Positions 10,227-19,836 of a DNA stretch of 64,000 nucleotides are shown in pieces (the stretch's first letter is position 1; the number at the start of each line of letters is the position of its first letter). The stretch is from Qipengyuania vesicularis (GTDB taxonomy: Bacteria > Pseudomonadota > Alphaproteobacteria > Sphingomonadales > Sphingomonadaceae): NCBI RefSeq assembly GCF_019711415.1, contig NZ_JAIGNJ010000001.1:117001-181000 (forward strand), given 5' to 3'. Under the pieces are notes generated by a model. That model saw only the letters and a program-made list of their open reading frames with translations. It was not told the DNA's origin and ran no database searches. A program made the translations under genes and the position numbers.

Positions 10227-10242
10227 TCATCAAGGAAAATAC

Positions 10243-12522
10243 ATGTTCGACAAGAAAACCGTATCGATTGAATGGGGCGGAAAAACCCTCACTCTCGAAA
10301 CCGGTCAGATCGCCCGTCAGGCTGACGGCGCCGTGCTGGCCACCTATGGCGAAACCGTGGTGCTGTGCGCCGTGACCGCCGCCAAGAGCGTCAAGGAAGG
10401 CCAGGACTTCTTCCCGCTCACCGTTCACTACCAGGAAAAATTCTCCGCCGCGGGCCGAATCCCGGGCGGCTTCTTCAAGCGCGAAGGCCGCGCCACGGAG
10501 AAGGAAACGCTGACTTCGCGCCTGATCGACCGCCCCGTGCGTCCGCTCTTCCCCGAAGGCTTCTACAACGAAATCAACGTCATCTGCCAGGTTCTCTCGT
10601 TTGATGGCGAGACCGAACCCGATATCGTTGCCATGATCGCCGCTTCGGCTGCACTCACCATTTCGGGTGTTCCCTTCATGGGCCCGATCGGCGCTGCACG
10701 CGTCGGCTTCCGCAATGGCGAATACGAACTCAACCCGAGCCTCGCGACCGCGCTCGACGAAGAAGGTCGTCTCGACCTCGTCGTCGCCGCGACGCAGGAC
10801 GCGGTGATGATGGTCGAATCCGAAGCCAAGGAGCTGACCGAAGAGGAAATGCTCGGCGCCGTCATGTTCGCGCATGAGGAAAGCCGCAAGGTCATCGGTG
10901 CGATCATCGATCTGGCTGAACAGGCTGCCAAGGATCCGTGGGAAATCGACACTTCGGACGATACCTCGGCGATCAAGGAAAAGCTTCGCGGCATCATCGG
11001 CGACGATATCGCCGCTGCCTACAAGCTGACCGACAAGTCGGCCCGCTCGGACGCGCTCAACGCAGCACGTGCAAAGGGCAAGGAAGCCTTCGCTGACGAA
11101 GAAGCGCAGACGCAGCTCGTCGCCAACAAGGCGGTGAAGAAGCTCGAAGCGGAAATCGTTCGCGGCGCCATCATCAAGGACGGCACCCGCATCGACGGCC
11201 GCAAGCTCGACCAGGTCCGCCCGATCGAGGCGATGGTCGGCCTGCTTCCGCGTACGCACGGTTCGGCGCTGTTCACCCGCGGTGAAACGCAGGCGATCTG
11301 CACCACCACGCTGGGCACCAAGGATGCCGAGCAGATGATCGATGGTCTGGAGGGTCTCTCCTACAACCACTTCATGCTGCACTACAACTTCCCGCCGTAT
11401 TCGGTCGGCGAAGTCGGCCGCTTCGGTTTCACCGGTCGCCGCGAAACGGGTCACGGCAAGCTCGCATGGCGCGCTCTGCACCCCGTTCTGCCCGACCACG
11501 AGGATTTCCCCTACACGATCCGCGTTCTGTCGGACATCACCGAGTCCAACGGCTCGAGCTCGATGGCGACCGTGTGCGGCGGCTGTCTGTCGATGATGGA
11601 TGCAGGCGTTCCGATCGAGCGTCCGGTCTCCGGCATCGCCATGGGCCTTATCCTCGAAGGCGACGACTTCGCAGTCCTGTCGGACATCCTGGGTGACGAA
11701 GATCACCTCGGCGACATGGACTTCAAGGTCGCCGGTTCGGAAGCTGGTATCACCACCATGCAGATGGACATCAAGGTTGCCGGCATCACGCAGGAAATCA
11801 TGGCCAAGGCGCTGGAACAGGCGAAAGCCGGTCGCCAGCACATCCTCGGCGAGATGGCCAAGGCGCTGTCGACGTCGCGTACGGGCGTCTCCAAGCACGC
11901 TCCGCGCATCGAGACCATGCAGATCGACAAGTCGAAGATCCGCGACGTCATCGGCACGGGCGGCAAGGTGATCCGCGAGATCGTCGCCGAAACCGGTGCG
12001 AAGGTCGACATTGACGACGAAGGCGTAATCAAGATCAGCTCGTCGAACGCCGATGAAATCGAAGCCGCGAAGAAGTGGATCGAAGGCATCGTCGAAGAGG
12101 CGGAAGTCGGCAAAATCTACACCGGCAAGGTCGTCAACATCGTCGACTTCGGCGCATTCGTGAACTTCATGGGCGGCAAGGACGGTCTCGTCCACGTCAG
12201 CGAAATGAAGAACGAGCGCGTCGAAAAGCCCACCGACGTCGTGTCGGAAGGCCAGGAAGTGAAGGTCAAGGTCCTCGAGATCGACCAGCGCGGCAAGGTC
12301 CGCCTGTCGATGCGCGTGGTCGACCAGGAAACCGGCGAAGAGCTGGAAGACACCCGTCCGCCGCGCGAACCGCGCGGTGACCGTGGCCCGCGTGGCGGCG
12401 GCGACCGTCGCGGTGGCCGTGGCGGCGACCGTGGAGGTCGTGGTCCGCGTCGTGACCGTGACGGCGGCGGCAAGAAGGACGGGGGCGGTGAAGCCCACGT
12501 TCCGGACTTCCTGAAGGACTAA
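10243..12522 (+). CDS. pnp: Polyribonucleotide nucleotidyltransferase (PNPase)
   Basis: PNPase degrades RNA 3' to 5' by phosphorolysis and is a degradosome component. The 759-residue protein carries two RNase PH-like domains (N-terminal block [19 protein letters not shown]; the second domain has [15 protein letters not shown] and the SSMATVCGG segment), then KH ([15 protein letters not shown]) and S1 ([17 protein letters not shown]) domains. After S1 there is an unusual Arg/Gly/Asp-rich tail of about 50 residues. The start follows AAGGAAAATAC. A strong terminator lies downstream. Confidence 0.98.
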   Translation: MFDKKTVSIEWGGKTLTLETGQIARQADGAVLATYGETVVLCAVTAAKSVKEGQDFFPLTVHYQEKFSAAGRIPGGFFKREGRATEKETLTSRLIDRPVRPLFPEGFYNEINVICQVLSFDGETEPDIVAMIAASAALTISGVPFMGPIGAARVGFRNGEYELNPSLATALDEEGRLDLVVAATQDAVMMVESEAKELTEEEMLGAVMFAHEESRKVIGAIIDLAEQAAKDPWEIDTSDDTSAIKEKLRGIIGDDIAAAYKLTDKSARSDALNAARAKGKEAFADEEAQTQLVANKAVKKLEAEIVRGAIIKDGTRIDGRKLDQVRPIEAMVGLLPRTHGSALFTRGETQAICTTTLGTKDAEQMIDGLEGLSYNHFMLHYNFPPYSVGEVGRFGFTGRRETGHGKLAWRALHPVLPDHEDFPYTIRVLSDITESNGSSSMATVCGGCLSMMDAGVPIERPVSGIAMGLILEGDDFAVLSDILGDEDHLGDMDFKVAGSEAGITTMQMDIKVAGITQEIMAKALEQAKAGRQHILGEMAKALSTSRTGVSKHAPRIETMQIDKSKIRDVIGTGGKVIREIVAETGAKVDIDDEGVIKISSSNADEIEAAKKWIEGIVEEAEVGKIYTGKVVNIVDFGAFVNFMGGKDGLVHVSEMKNERVEKPTDVVSEGQEVKVKVLEIDQRGKVRLSMRVVDQETGEELEDTRPPREPRGDRGPRGGGDRRGGRGGDRGGRGPRRDRDGGGKKDGGGEAHVPDFLKD

Positions 12523-12544
12523 GCTTCTTCAAAGCCAAATCAGG

Positions 12545-12573
12545 AAAGGGCCGCTCGACAGGGCGGCCCTTTT
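12545..12573 (+). terminator. Rho-independent terminator after pnp
   Basis: AAAGGGCCGC (12545-12554) pairs perfectly with GCGGCCCTTT (12563-12572) around an eight-base loop and ends in a T-run. It is well placed, 23 nt after the pnp stop. Confidence 0.85.
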
Positions 12574-12591
12574 CGTATCTAGGACGCACCC

Positions 12592-13272
12592 ATGCTCCCG
12601 CGCGAAGAACTAGCCACTGCCCAAATCCCCGGAGGCGACACGCTGACGCTGGTCAGCCACGGGCGCGATTTCATCATCATGCTTGGCCGCAACGAGCTGA
12701 TGGGAACGCGCATGCAGTTCAGCGAGGAACAGCTTGCCGAACTTACATTGGCCGAATTGCGTACTTCTGCGCCGCGAGTGCTGATTGGCGGCTATGGCAT
12801 GGGCTTCACGTTCAGAAAGGCGCTCGAAAAGGGCGGCGTGAAAGCCGAAATCGTTGTGGCCGAAGTCGTGCCCGAGATCCTCGAATGGGCTGAAGGGCCA
12901 CTTGCGCACCTGACAGGCGACACACTCCAGGACCCGCGCGGGGAAGTGGTGCTGTGCGACGTGGCTGCGCTGATCGACGATGCCAATGACGGCACCTGTG
13001 ACAAGTGGGACGCGATCCTGCTCGACGTCGACAATGGTCCCGATGGCATAGTGCGCGACGGCAACGAACGGCTCTATTCCAAGACCGGCCTCGGCAAGGC
13101 ACGTGATGCATTGAGACCGGGTGGGGTGCTAGCGGTCTGGTCAGCGGCGCCCGATCATCGTTTCCGCATCCGGCTTAAAGAAGCCGGGTTCGACGTGGAA
13201 GAACGCACCGTGCGCGCTCGGCCCAACAACAAGGGGCCGCGCCACACCATCTGGTTTGCCCGCAAGCGCTAG
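12592..13272 (+). CDS. Spermidine synthase-like SAM-fold protein
   Basis: The 226-residue protein belongs to the spermidine synthase-like branch of Rossmann methyltransferases. It has a VLIGGYGMGFTFRKAL nucleotide-binding loop, a following acidic strand end (VVAEVVPEILEWAEG), and WDAILLDVDNGPDG at the position of the active-site loop. It is shorter than true polyamine aminopropyltransferases, so the reaction is not assured. Its TAG stop is interlocked with the stop of the convergent diguanylate cyclase (CTAG at 13269-13272). Confidence 0.75.
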   Translation: MLPREELATAQIPGGDTLTLVSHGRDFIIMLGRNELMGTRMQFSEEQLAELTLAELRTSAPRVLIGGYGMGFTFRKALEKGGVKAEIVVAEVVPEILEWAEGPLAHLTGDTLQDPRGEVVLCDVAALIDDANDGTCDKWDAILLDVDNGPDGIVRDGNERLYSKTGLGKARDALRPGGVLAVWSAAPDHRFRIRLKEAGFDVEERTVRARPNNKGPRHTIWFARKR

Positions 13273-14450
13273 GCCAGTTTTAGCGATCCCGCCGGGCGGA
13301 ATTCGGTCAGCGACAGGCTTCGATTTCGGCCTGCTTCCTTCGCGGCGTAAAGCGCGCGGTCTGCGCGTTTCATGACCGATGCGAGCGAGTCGGTGGCTTC
13401 AAGAGCCGCCAGACCTGCGCTCGCGGTGATCGGATAAGGTAGCTCCGGTACGGCATCGCGCACCGCCTGCGTGATGCGGCGGCGCGCGTTCTCCGCCGCT
13501 TCCTGCCAGTTCTTGCTGTAGAGCAGCAGCACGAATTCCTCTCCGCCAAGCCGCGCTGCGAAGATGTGGTCGCCTTCCAAGCCGCGTGCAACCGCGCACA
13601 ATACCTTGTCGCCCACGTCGTGCCCGAACTGGTCGTTGATCCGCTTGAAGTGATCGCAGTCTACGAGAGCCAGTCCGGTCGGCCTGCGCCGTACCGGGTC
13701 CGAAAAATGCTGTTCGAGTCCGCGCCGGTTGGCAATGTCCGTCAGCGAATCCGTAACCGTCATGAGCTTCGCCGCCTCGATATTCGCAAGTGCACGGTCG
13801 CGCTCGTGCTGGACCACGACGAAGCCATCGACGATGCCGGTGGCGGTTACGACGAAATCCACCGCGAGCCCGGCGAGCAGTATGTAAGGCCAGTAGGGCA
13901 GGTCCTGGGCCAAGATCAGCTCGTAGCTGAAGGCCACGAGGCCGATCGCGATCAGCGGCCCCCAGCCAAAGATTTGGAATCGAGCCGCGCGGCTACCAGC
14001 CTTGATCGCCTGATAGAGGCCGGCCGCGAGCAAGACCGTGCAAGTGAGGAGGGCAAGATCATGCAGCCGATTGAAGATCGCGGCATAATACCCGATCCAG
14101 CTGCCGATCGCCGCAAAGACACCCAGCGGTAGCATCGCGAAAAGCCAAGAGCGTGCCCGACCCATTCGTATCTTCGGCTCGATATAGTCGGCGAGGAAGG
14201 GGCCGGTGGCGCCTGCGCCCAAGGCGAGCGCTGCCTCTGCGAGAATCAGCATGTCGTCGCGCTCGGGAGTTCCGTCCGCCATCTCGAGCGGGAAAAGCGC
14301 AAAGACCATGGCGGTGAAGAAGATCGCTCGCGCGACCCCCCAGAGCAGGTATGACCGGCGCACGAGGGGATAGATTGCGATGGCGGTGACGCCAAACACG
14401 GCAGCTATGCCCGAGAAGGCGCCGAGCGCGACGCTGGACCAGTCAATCAC
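13269..14450 (-). CDS. Membrane diguanylate cyclase (GGDEF domain)
   Basis: This 393-residue protein has about six or seven hydrophobic segments in residues 1-215, then a GGDEF domain in the last 165 residues. The active-site loop reads ARLGGEEFVLL, and TDSLTDIANRRGLEQHF and ALVDCDHFKRINDQFGHDVGD are typical of active cyclases that make c-di-GMP from two GTP. The residues ahead of GGEEF (EGDHIFAARL) do not contain the RxxD inhibitory site at the usual spacing, so product inhibition through that site is unlikely. The N-terminal sensor has no family I can name. No partner gene is adjacent. Confidence 0.9.
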   Translation of the reverse strand: MIDWSSVALGAFSGIAAVFGVTAIAIYPLVRRSYLLWGVARAIFFTAMVFALFPLEMADGTPERDDMLILAEAALALGAGATGPFLADYIEPKIRMGRARSWLFAMLPLGVFAAIGSWIGYYAAIFNRLHDLALLTCTVLLAAGLYQAIKAGSRAARFQIFGWGPLIAIGLVAFSYELILAQDLPYWPYILLAGLAVDFVVTATGIVDGFVVVQHERDRALANIEAAKLMTVTDSLTDIANRRGLEQHFSDPVRRRPTGLALVDCDHFKRINDQFGHDVGDKVLCAVARGLEGDHIFAARLGGEEFVLLLYSKNWQEAAENARRRITQAVRDAVPELPYPITASAGLAALEATDSLASVMKRADRALYAAKEAGRNRSLSLTEFRPAGSLKLA

Positions 14451-14588
14451 TGCGAACCCTCCCTGCTGCCGCTACCCTAGCGAAATCATGCACGCTGCTT
14501 TTGAACGGGCAGGCTGTAGCCTTGGTGAATGCATTGGGTAACCGGGCAGGTAACCTTTGGAATTTGTCGGGGCGGAGACCCGAAATGG

Positions 14589-14620
14589 AAAGGGCCCGCG
14601 GATCCCGCGAGCCCTTTTTT
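14589..14620 (-). terminator. Terminator-like hairpin after gcrA
   Basis: AAAGGGC-C-CGCGG (14589-14601) pairs with CCGCG-A-GCCCTTT (14605-14617) with one mismatch and a three-base loop. It is flanked by T-runs in both directions, the longer one on the plus strand. It lies 17 nt beyond the gcrA stop and probably ends that transcript. The rest of the 186-nt gap (14451-14636) shows no other clear structure. Confidence 0.65.
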
Positions 14621-14636
14621 CCCAAATCCTTCAGCG

Positions 14637-15308
14637 TCAGCGAACGCGCGGTCCGCCAAACGGGAGGGGCGGAGGGGGACGGCGCGCACCACGGGGCAGC
14701 TGTGCCTGATAGGCCCTTCCGCAATGCTCGACGCAATAGGGGAAGCCGGGGTTCACCGATTCGCCGCAGAAATGGAAATCGGGTTCGCCCGGGTGGCCCA
14801 TCGGCCAGCGGCAGACCTTGTCGGACAGGTCGAGCAGGCTCGTCTTGTCGGCAATCTCGGGGCTCGGCTTGGCCGGAACGAGGCGGCGCGGTGGCGCGGG
14901 CGGGATCGGTGGCTGCTGGTCGCCAGGACCCTGGCGCAAAAAGCCGCCCGGGCCGACCGAGACGATCTTGGGTAGGTCCGGCGTGCGGTTCGGCAACGGC
15001 TGCGAGGGAATCGCCGAATCGGCTTTGGGAGCAGGCTTGGCCACGGGCTTCGCCGGTGCGGGAGCCGGTGCAGGGCGCGTAGCCGCCTTCTTCGCCGCTG
15101 GCTTCGCCGCGGGCTTGGGCTTGGGCGCGGACTTCTTCTTCTCGGCAGCCTTCACTGGCGAGGGGCGAGACTTGAGGCCAAGGCGATGCGCCTTGCCAAT
15201 TACGGCATTGCGGCTCACTCCGCCCAATTCTTCTGCAATCTGGCTGGCAGTCGAGCCGCCTTCCCACATTTTCTTCAGCGTAGCGATCCGTTCGTCGGTC
15301 CAGGCCAT
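14637..15308 (-). CDS. gcrA: GcrA family cell cycle regulator
   Basis: GcrA is an alphaproteobacterial sigma70 cofactor that activates cell-cycle promoters, often ones with CcrM-methylated sites. The 223-residue product from the ATG at 15308 starts MAWTDERIATLKKMWEGG, the signature helix-turn-helix region, continuing with VSRNAVIGKAHRLGLKSR. A Pro/Ala/Lys-rich linker (~50-120) follows. The C-terminal sigma-interacting part has VCRWPMGHPGEPDFHFCG and a Cys/His cluster. An in-frame upstream extension to 15344 is possible but lacks family support. It is divergent from the ABC-2 permease gene. Confidence 0.95.
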   Translation of the reverse strand: MAWTDERIATLKKMWEGGSTASQIAEELGGVSRNAVIGKAHRLGLKSRPSPVKAAEKKKSAPKPKPAAKPAAKKAATRPAPAPAPAKPVAKPAPKADSAIPSQPLPNRTPDLPKIVSVGPGGFLRQGPGDQQPPIPPAPPRRLVPAKPSPEIADKTSLLDLSDKVCRWPMGHPGEPDFHFCGESVNPGFPYCVEHCGRAYQAQLPRGARRPPPPLPFGGPRVR

Positions 15309-15382
15309 GCGCGTCTCAATATCCTTCGTGTCTCCGCCGGCCATGCTTGCCAGCAGAAGTGCTTGGCCCTAGGCGCGACGCC

Positions 15383-16288
15383 ATGGCCGATCAAGTCCAA
15401 CCCGCTCCCGTGCCCATGCAGAGCAGCGAAGATGCCTCTTTCACCGAAAATACGGGTAAGGGGAGGGGCAGTTTCCCGGAGCGCGGACAGCCGGTGATCA
15501 CCGGGATCAACCGCGTGGGATTATGGAGCCTCTATATTAAGGAGGTTCGCCGTTTTCTCAAGGTCCAGACGCAGACGATCTGGGCGCCCGCAGTCACGAC
15601 TTTGCTCTTTCTGGTGATCTTCACCGTCGCGTTGGGTCGTGAGGGGCGCGAAGTGCTGGGCGTGAATTTCGCCACTTTCGTTGCGCCGGGCCTCATCGTG
15701 ATGGGCATGATGCAGAATGCCTTCGCCAATTCGAGCTTCTCGCTGCTGTCCGGCAAGATCCAGGGGACCATTATCGACCTGCTCATGCCGCCGCTGTCGA
15801 CCGGCGAGCTGATGACGGGAATCGTGGCCGCCGCAGTTACGCGCGCGATTGCGGTGGGTGGTGCGGTTGCGCTTGCTATGCTGTTTTACCCCGGGGTCGA
15901 TCTCGCGATGGCGCATCCCTGGGCGGTCGTATGGTTCGGGCTGATGGGCGCGACGATGCTGGCGCTGATGGGATTGCTCGCCTCGATCTGGGCGGAGAAG
16001 TTCGATCACAATGCGGCTGTCTCCAACTTCGTGATCGCCCCGCTGAGCTTGCTTTCGGGCACGTTCTACGTGATCGACAATCTTGCGCCCGCCTTCCAGG
16101 CAATCAGCCGCGCCAATCCCTTTTTCTACGTAATCAGCGGCTTTCGCTTCGGCTTCCTCGGCGAAAGCGACATCGGCGATACGAACCAGGCGCTGGTCCA
16201 GAGCGCGATCGGCCTCGGCCTGTTCAACATCGTGTTCGCATTTATCGTCTATCGCATCCTCGCCTCCGGCTGGAAAATCCGCAGCTAG
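15383..16288 (+). CDS. ABC-2 type transporter permease
   Basis: The ATG at 15383 gives 301 residues; a TTG at 15347 would add twelve. After a polar N-terminus of ~45 residues the protein shows six hydrophobic segments and the ABC-2 permease signature (IKEVRRFLKVQTQTIWAPA, then LSLLSGTFYVIDNLAPAF and ANPFFYVISGFRFG). It resembles YadH/NodJ-type permeases that export polysaccharides or lipids together with an ATPase. No ATP-binding gene is adjacent, so its ATPase partner must be encoded elsewhere. tRNA-Ala follows after 52 nt. Confidence 0.88.
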   Translation: MADQVQPAPVPMQSSEDASFTENTGKGRGSFPERGQPVITGINRVGLWSLYIKEVRRFLKVQTQTIWAPAVTTLLFLVIFTVALGREGREVLGVNFATFVAPGLIVMGMMQNAFANSSFSLLSGKIQGTIIDLLMPPLSTGELMTGIVAAAVTRAIAVGGAVALAMLFYPGVDLAMAHPWAVVWFGLMGATMLALMGLLASIWAEKFDHNAAVSNFVIAPLSLLSGTFYVIDNLAPAFQAISRANPFFYVISGFRFGFLGESDIGDTNQALVQSAIGLGLFNIVFAFIVYRILASGWKIRS

Positions 16289-16340
16289 AAACGCTTTCCC
16301 GGCAAGAGCGCATGCGCTATTTTCCCGGTCATCCCGGATC

Positions 16341-16416
<76 letters not shown>

Positions 16417-16423
16417 GAACTGC

Positions 16424-17311
16424 TTAATTGTCGAGACGATCGACGATGGCTTCGCGCAGGTCTTCGACGCGGTCAGCGTTGTAGCCAAGGTCCGAAACCC
16501 CGACGCGGCTGACCGAGCGAATGTCGATCTGGCCATCCTCGACACGCGCCACGACATCATCCTTGAACCCGAAGGCGAAGGTCTCTGCTACTCCTTCTAC
16601 GGTGTTCGAGCCTTCCACCCGGCGTACATCCTGCAGGCCGATTTCACCCATGGCGGCGACGATCGCGTCGAAAACCTGATCGTCGCTCGCATTGCCGATT
16701 ATGATCGGCTGGAGGTCGGGATAGGCTTCCGAAATGATGTCGGCATGGTTCTTGGCCTTGAGTGCCTCGTCCTGCGAACCGGCCCACATGGGCAGCTGGC
16801 CCAGCGGCGTGCCGTAATCATTGATCGGATTGGCCTCGAGTTCGGTGCGCAGGGCCATGGTCTCGGCGGAATAGGTTGGCGGATTGCGCAGATCGGTGGC
16901 CACGTCATGGATCGGCGGGACCGCTTCGGCCTGCGCCCTCAGGGTCATCAGGCCGAGAAACAGAAAGATCGGGATAAGGAAGGCGATCACTGCCTTCCAC
17001 CACGGCCCGCGCGGCGACTTGAAGAATGCAAACAGAAAGGCGACGATCGAAAACAGAACCGCGACCGCAATCAGGATGATCCCGGCATCGCGGATCATGA
17101 ATCCCAGGCCGGTTTGCCACGGGATTATCCCGATTTTCGGCCCGAAAGCGGCCAGTCCGAACCACGCAAGGACGCCAAGCGACAGCCAAAGCGACCACTT
17201 GGGCAGGCTCTTGCGCCAGACACGCTTGGGTGTGTCGGTTGCTGCGGGAGTATTGTCAGCCGTGGCTGCGGGCTCGACAGGCGTCTCCGGCTGGTTGTCC
17301 ACGTCGCTCAT
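16424..17311 (-). CDS. DUF1499 domain membrane protein
   Basis: The 295-residue protein has a Pro/Thr/Ala-rich polar N-terminus (~35 residues) and three to four hydrophobic segments between ~40 and 130. A C-terminal soluble DUF1499 domain follows, with the family-typical [14 protein letters not shown] and later [20 protein letters not shown] and [17 protein letters not shown]. The function of DUF1499 is unknown. Its ATG directly abuts the queF stop, so the two share a minus-strand transcript with queF upstream. Confidence 0.82.
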   Translation of the reverse strand: MSDVDNQPETPVEPAATADNTPAATDTPKRVWRKSLPKWSLWLSLGVLAWFGLAAFGPKIGIIPWQTGLGFMIRDAGIILIAVAVLFSIVAFLFAFFKSPRGPWWKAVIAFLIPIFLFLGLMTLRAQAEAVPPIHDVATDLRNPPTYSAETMALRTELEANPINDYGTPLGQLPMWAGSQDEALKAKNHADIISEAYPDLQPIIIGNASDDQVFDAIVAAMGEIGLQDVRRVEGSNTVEGVAETFAFGFKDDVVARVEDGQIDIRSVSRVGVSDLGYNADRVEDLREAIVDRLDN

Positions 17312-17770
17312 TCATCCTCTCCCTCTGTATGACGATACACCCTGATCGGGCACCCACAAGCCTTCAGGCGCGGCGCCGCTCTGCCAGAAGACGTCGATCG
17401 GGATGCCTCCCCGCGGATACCAATAGCCGCCTATCCGCAGCCATCGCGGCTTCATTTCGTCGAACAGGCGCTGGCCGATGCCGACGGTGACATCCTCGTG
17501 GAAGCCGCAGTGGTTGCGGAAACTGCCGAGGAAGAGCTTGAGGCTCTTCGATTCGACGATTGTCTCGCCGGGCGCATAGTCGATCACGAGATGCGCGAAA
17601 TCGGGCTGGCCGGTAACCGGGCAAAGCGAGGTGAATTCGGGCGCGGCAAAGCGGACCATGTACAGCTGGCCCTTGCTCGGATTGGGCACATAGTCGAGTT
17701 CGGCCTCTTCCGGCGATGCGGGTAGCGGGCTGTTCTCGCCCAGGAATTTGGGGGTCACTGTGTCGCTCAT
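17312..17770 (-). CDS. queF: NADPH-dependent 7-cyano-7-deazaguanine reductase QueF
   Basis: QueF reduces preQ0 to preQ1 in queuosine biosynthesis. At 152 residues this is the short, unimodular type. The catalytic Cys lies in [13 protein letters not shown] (Cys50) with the general acid Asp57. The [21 protein letters not shown] segment matches the QueF core. Other queuosine genes are not in the window, and no preQ1 riboswitch is evident upstream. Confidence 0.96.
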   Translation of the reverse strand: MSDTVTPKFLGENSPLPASPEEAELDYVPNPSKGQLYMVRFAAPEFTSLCPVTGQPDFAHLVIDYAPGETIVESKSLKLFLGSFRNHCGFHEDVTVGIGQRLFDEMKPRWLRIGGYWYPRGGIPIDVFWQSGAAPEGLWVPDQGVSSYRGRG

Positions 17771-17874
17771 GCCGCGCTCCTGCCGCGAATGGAGCGGCAG
17801 CGCAAGGCGGGGCTTGGATGCGCGCTCTTCAGTACCTATTCAGCGCGCCGATCCGATCAGGCCCCTTTTCGACC

Positions 17875-18963
17875 ATGTTTAGCCAATTCCGCACCCCGCT
17901 TCTTGCGCTTGTTCTCGCCGCGCCCGCCTCGCTTGCGGCCCAGAGCGCGCAGGAATTCCAGCTTCCGCCCAATCCGACGCCCACCGCGAGCCCGAATGCG
18001 CAAGGTCCGGTCGATGTCGAAGGCAGCAATGTCCCCGCCGCGCCGCGCGTAATCGCTACGCCAACACCAACACCGACACCGACCGCCCAACCGAGTGTTC
18101 AGCCCTTGCCGACTTCAAGCCCGACTTCGGTTCCTGGCCCCACGGTTGCCGCGCCTTCGCTGCAGCCCAGGGTTGCGCCACGTCGGCAGCCAAGCCCGCT
18201 TCCTACTGCCGAACCGCGCCTTCCACTCGAAACGGGCGAAATAGCCCCGATCGTGCCTTCCCCCGCGCCCACGGAACAGCCGACAAGCCTGCCCGCTCCG
18301 ACATCGAGCGTCGCTGCACAGGATGATGCGACAGGCATCGATGAAGGGATCGATTGGCTCTGGCCCGCTATCGGAGGCGGCCTGCTGGCCTTGTTAGGTC
18401 TGGGCTATCTCTTGTCGCAGCGCCGCCGGAACATGCCACCGCCCGAGATCGAGCGACCTGTCGTGTCCGGCGGACCAACGGCCATCGCTCCAGGCGCCCT
18501 CAAGATTCAGGCCGAAGCCATCAAGCTCACCCGGTCCCTGATGAATGCGACGCTCCATTATCGCGTCTCCCTGATGAACCGGTCGAGTTCGGCGATCTCG
18601 GACATCGCGGTCGGTGCGGACATTGTTTCGGCGCATGGCGGCGTGCCGGTGGATCAGCAGGTCGCCAGCGCAACGCAACCGCTCGAGCGGCGGCACAGCT
18701 TCGCCCGGATAGCCCCCGGCCAAAGCGTACGCTACGATGGGCAGCTCAGCATTCCGCTGGCACAGGTCCATGCGATCCGGCAGGGCAGCGCGGCACTTTT
18801 CGTCCCGCTGCTGCGCCTGCGCGTCGATGGCGCGAGCCTGGAGCCATTGGTAAAGACATTTGTCGTCGGCCTCGGCTCGCAGCCGGGAGGGCGTGTCACG
18901 CCTTTCCGCCTCGACGAAGGGCCGCGCAGCTACGAACCGATCGCAGCCCGCGCGCTAGACTGA
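17875..18963 (+). CDS. Secreted, single-span membrane protein of unknown function
   Basis: The ATG at 17875 gives 362 residues with a clear signal peptide (MFSQFRTPLLALVLAAPASLAAQ). Residues ~30-145 are a Pro/Thr/Ser-rich low-complexity linker with a PTPTPTPT run. A membrane span at ~160-182 (LWPAIGGGLLALLGLGYLL) is followed by basic residues. The remaining ~170 residues form a beta-rich cytoplasmic or cell-wall-side domain with LNRSSSAISDIAVGADIVSA. I do not recognise the family. It precedes sseA by 37 nt on the same strand. Confidence 0.6.
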   Translation: MFSQFRTPLLALVLAAPASLAAQSAQEFQLPPNPTPTASPNAQGPVDVEGSNVPAAPRVIATPTPTPTPTAQPSVQPLPTSSPTSVPGPTVAAPSLQPRVAPRRQPSPLPTAEPRLPLETGEIAPIVPSPAPTEQPTSLPAPTSSVAAQDDATGIDEGIDWLWPAIGGGLLALLGLGYLLSQRRRNMPPPEIERPVVSGGPTAIAPGALKIQAEAIKLTRSLMNATLHYRVSLMNRSSSAISDIAVGADIVSAHGGVPVDQQVASATQPLERRHSFARIAPGQSVRYDGQLSIPLAQVHAIRQGSAALFVPLLRLRVDGASLEPLVKTFVVGLGSQPGGRVTPFRLDEGPRSYEPIAARALD

Positions 18964-19000
18964 ATCGACAGCATGGCGGGGGCAAGCTAGCAAGCGGTTG

Positions 19001-19834
19001 ATGGACAAACTCGTTTCGACCGATTGGCTTGCCGCAAGGCTCGGTGCAGATGATCTGGTGGTGCTCGACGCTTCGATGCACCTTCCCGATAGTGGGCGCG
19101 ACGCGAAAGCGGAATTCGATGTGGGCCATATTCCCGGGGCGCGCTTCCTCGATCTGGAAAGCTTTATCGATGGCGCGTCGGACGTACCCAAGGCAATCCC
19201 GACAGCAGAGCAATTCGCCGAGCGTATGAGCGCCCTCGGGATTGCGTCGGGCAGCCGGATCATCCTTTACGACGATAGCGACATCCGCACCTCGGCGCGC
19301 GCCTGGTTCATCCTCGATCACTACGGCGAGGAGGATGTGGCCATTCTCGACGGAGGGCTGGGCAAATGGCGTGCGGAGGACCGTCGCCTGTCGCAACGCG
19401 AGGTGGTCCATGCACCTCGCCCGCGTGGCAGGTCCGAGCCAACGCGAGAGGTGCGCACCATGTCGGAAATGCGCGAGAACTGCTCCACTCGGCACGCTCA
19501 GGTTTTCGATGCCCGTGACGCGGCGCGCTTCGCTGGCGAGGAAGGCAGCGGTTCCGAAGGACATATCCCCGGCGCGCGCAATCTGCACTTTGCCCGGCTG
19601 CTGGAGGATAACGGGGAATACAAGACGCCCGACGCGATCCGCGCCGAGTTCGAGGCTGCAGGCGTGGACCTCGATCGTCCCATCATTACCAGCTGCAATA
19701 GCGGCATGACCGCCTCCGTGCTGCTGTTTGGGCTCGCTCTGATCGGCAAGAACGATGCCGCGCTTTACGATGGAAGCTGGCTCGAATGGGGTGCGGATTC
19801 GTCGACGCCCAAGGAACAGGGCGAGGCGCGCTGA
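19001..19834 (+). CDS. sseA: 3-mercaptopyruvate/thiosulfate sulfurtransferase (tandem rhodanese)
   Basis: The protein has two rhodanese domains in 277 residues. The first has VVLDASMHLPDSGRDA and GHIPGARFLDLE; the second has VFDARDAARFAGEE and the active-site loop ITSCNSGMTAS. SseA-type enzymes move sulfur from 3-mercaptopyruvate to an acceptor. The usual mercaptopyruvate loop is CGSGVTA; here it is CNSGMTA, so substrate preference is less certain. A TTG at 18998 directly precedes the chosen ATG. It overlaps no neighbour and is followed by metC after 2 nt. Confidence 0.88.
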   Translation: MDKLVSTDWLAARLGADDLVVLDASMHLPDSGRDAKAEFDVGHIPGARFLDLESFIDGASDVPKAIPTAEQFAERMSALGIASGSRIILYDDSDIRTSARAWFILDHYGEEDVAILDGGLGKWRAEDRRLSQREVVHAPRPRGRSEPTREVRTMSEMRENCSTRHAQVFDARDAARFAGEEGSGSEGHIPGARNLHFARLLEDNGEYKTPDAIRAEFEAAGVDLDRPIITSCNSGMTASVLLFGLALIGKNDAALYDGSWLEWGADSSTPKEQGEAR

Positions 19835-19836
19835 CC

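Noticed and set aside
10141-12498. A 785-codon open frame antisense to pnp
   Set aside because: It mirrors the pnp codons, has Val/Asp/His-rich repetitive composition and no domain; high-GC coding DNA often leaves such long antisense frames.
17771-17874. preQ1 riboswitch upstream of queF
   Set aside because: The minus-strand leader shows no H-type pseudoknot pattern or A-rich tail near the start.
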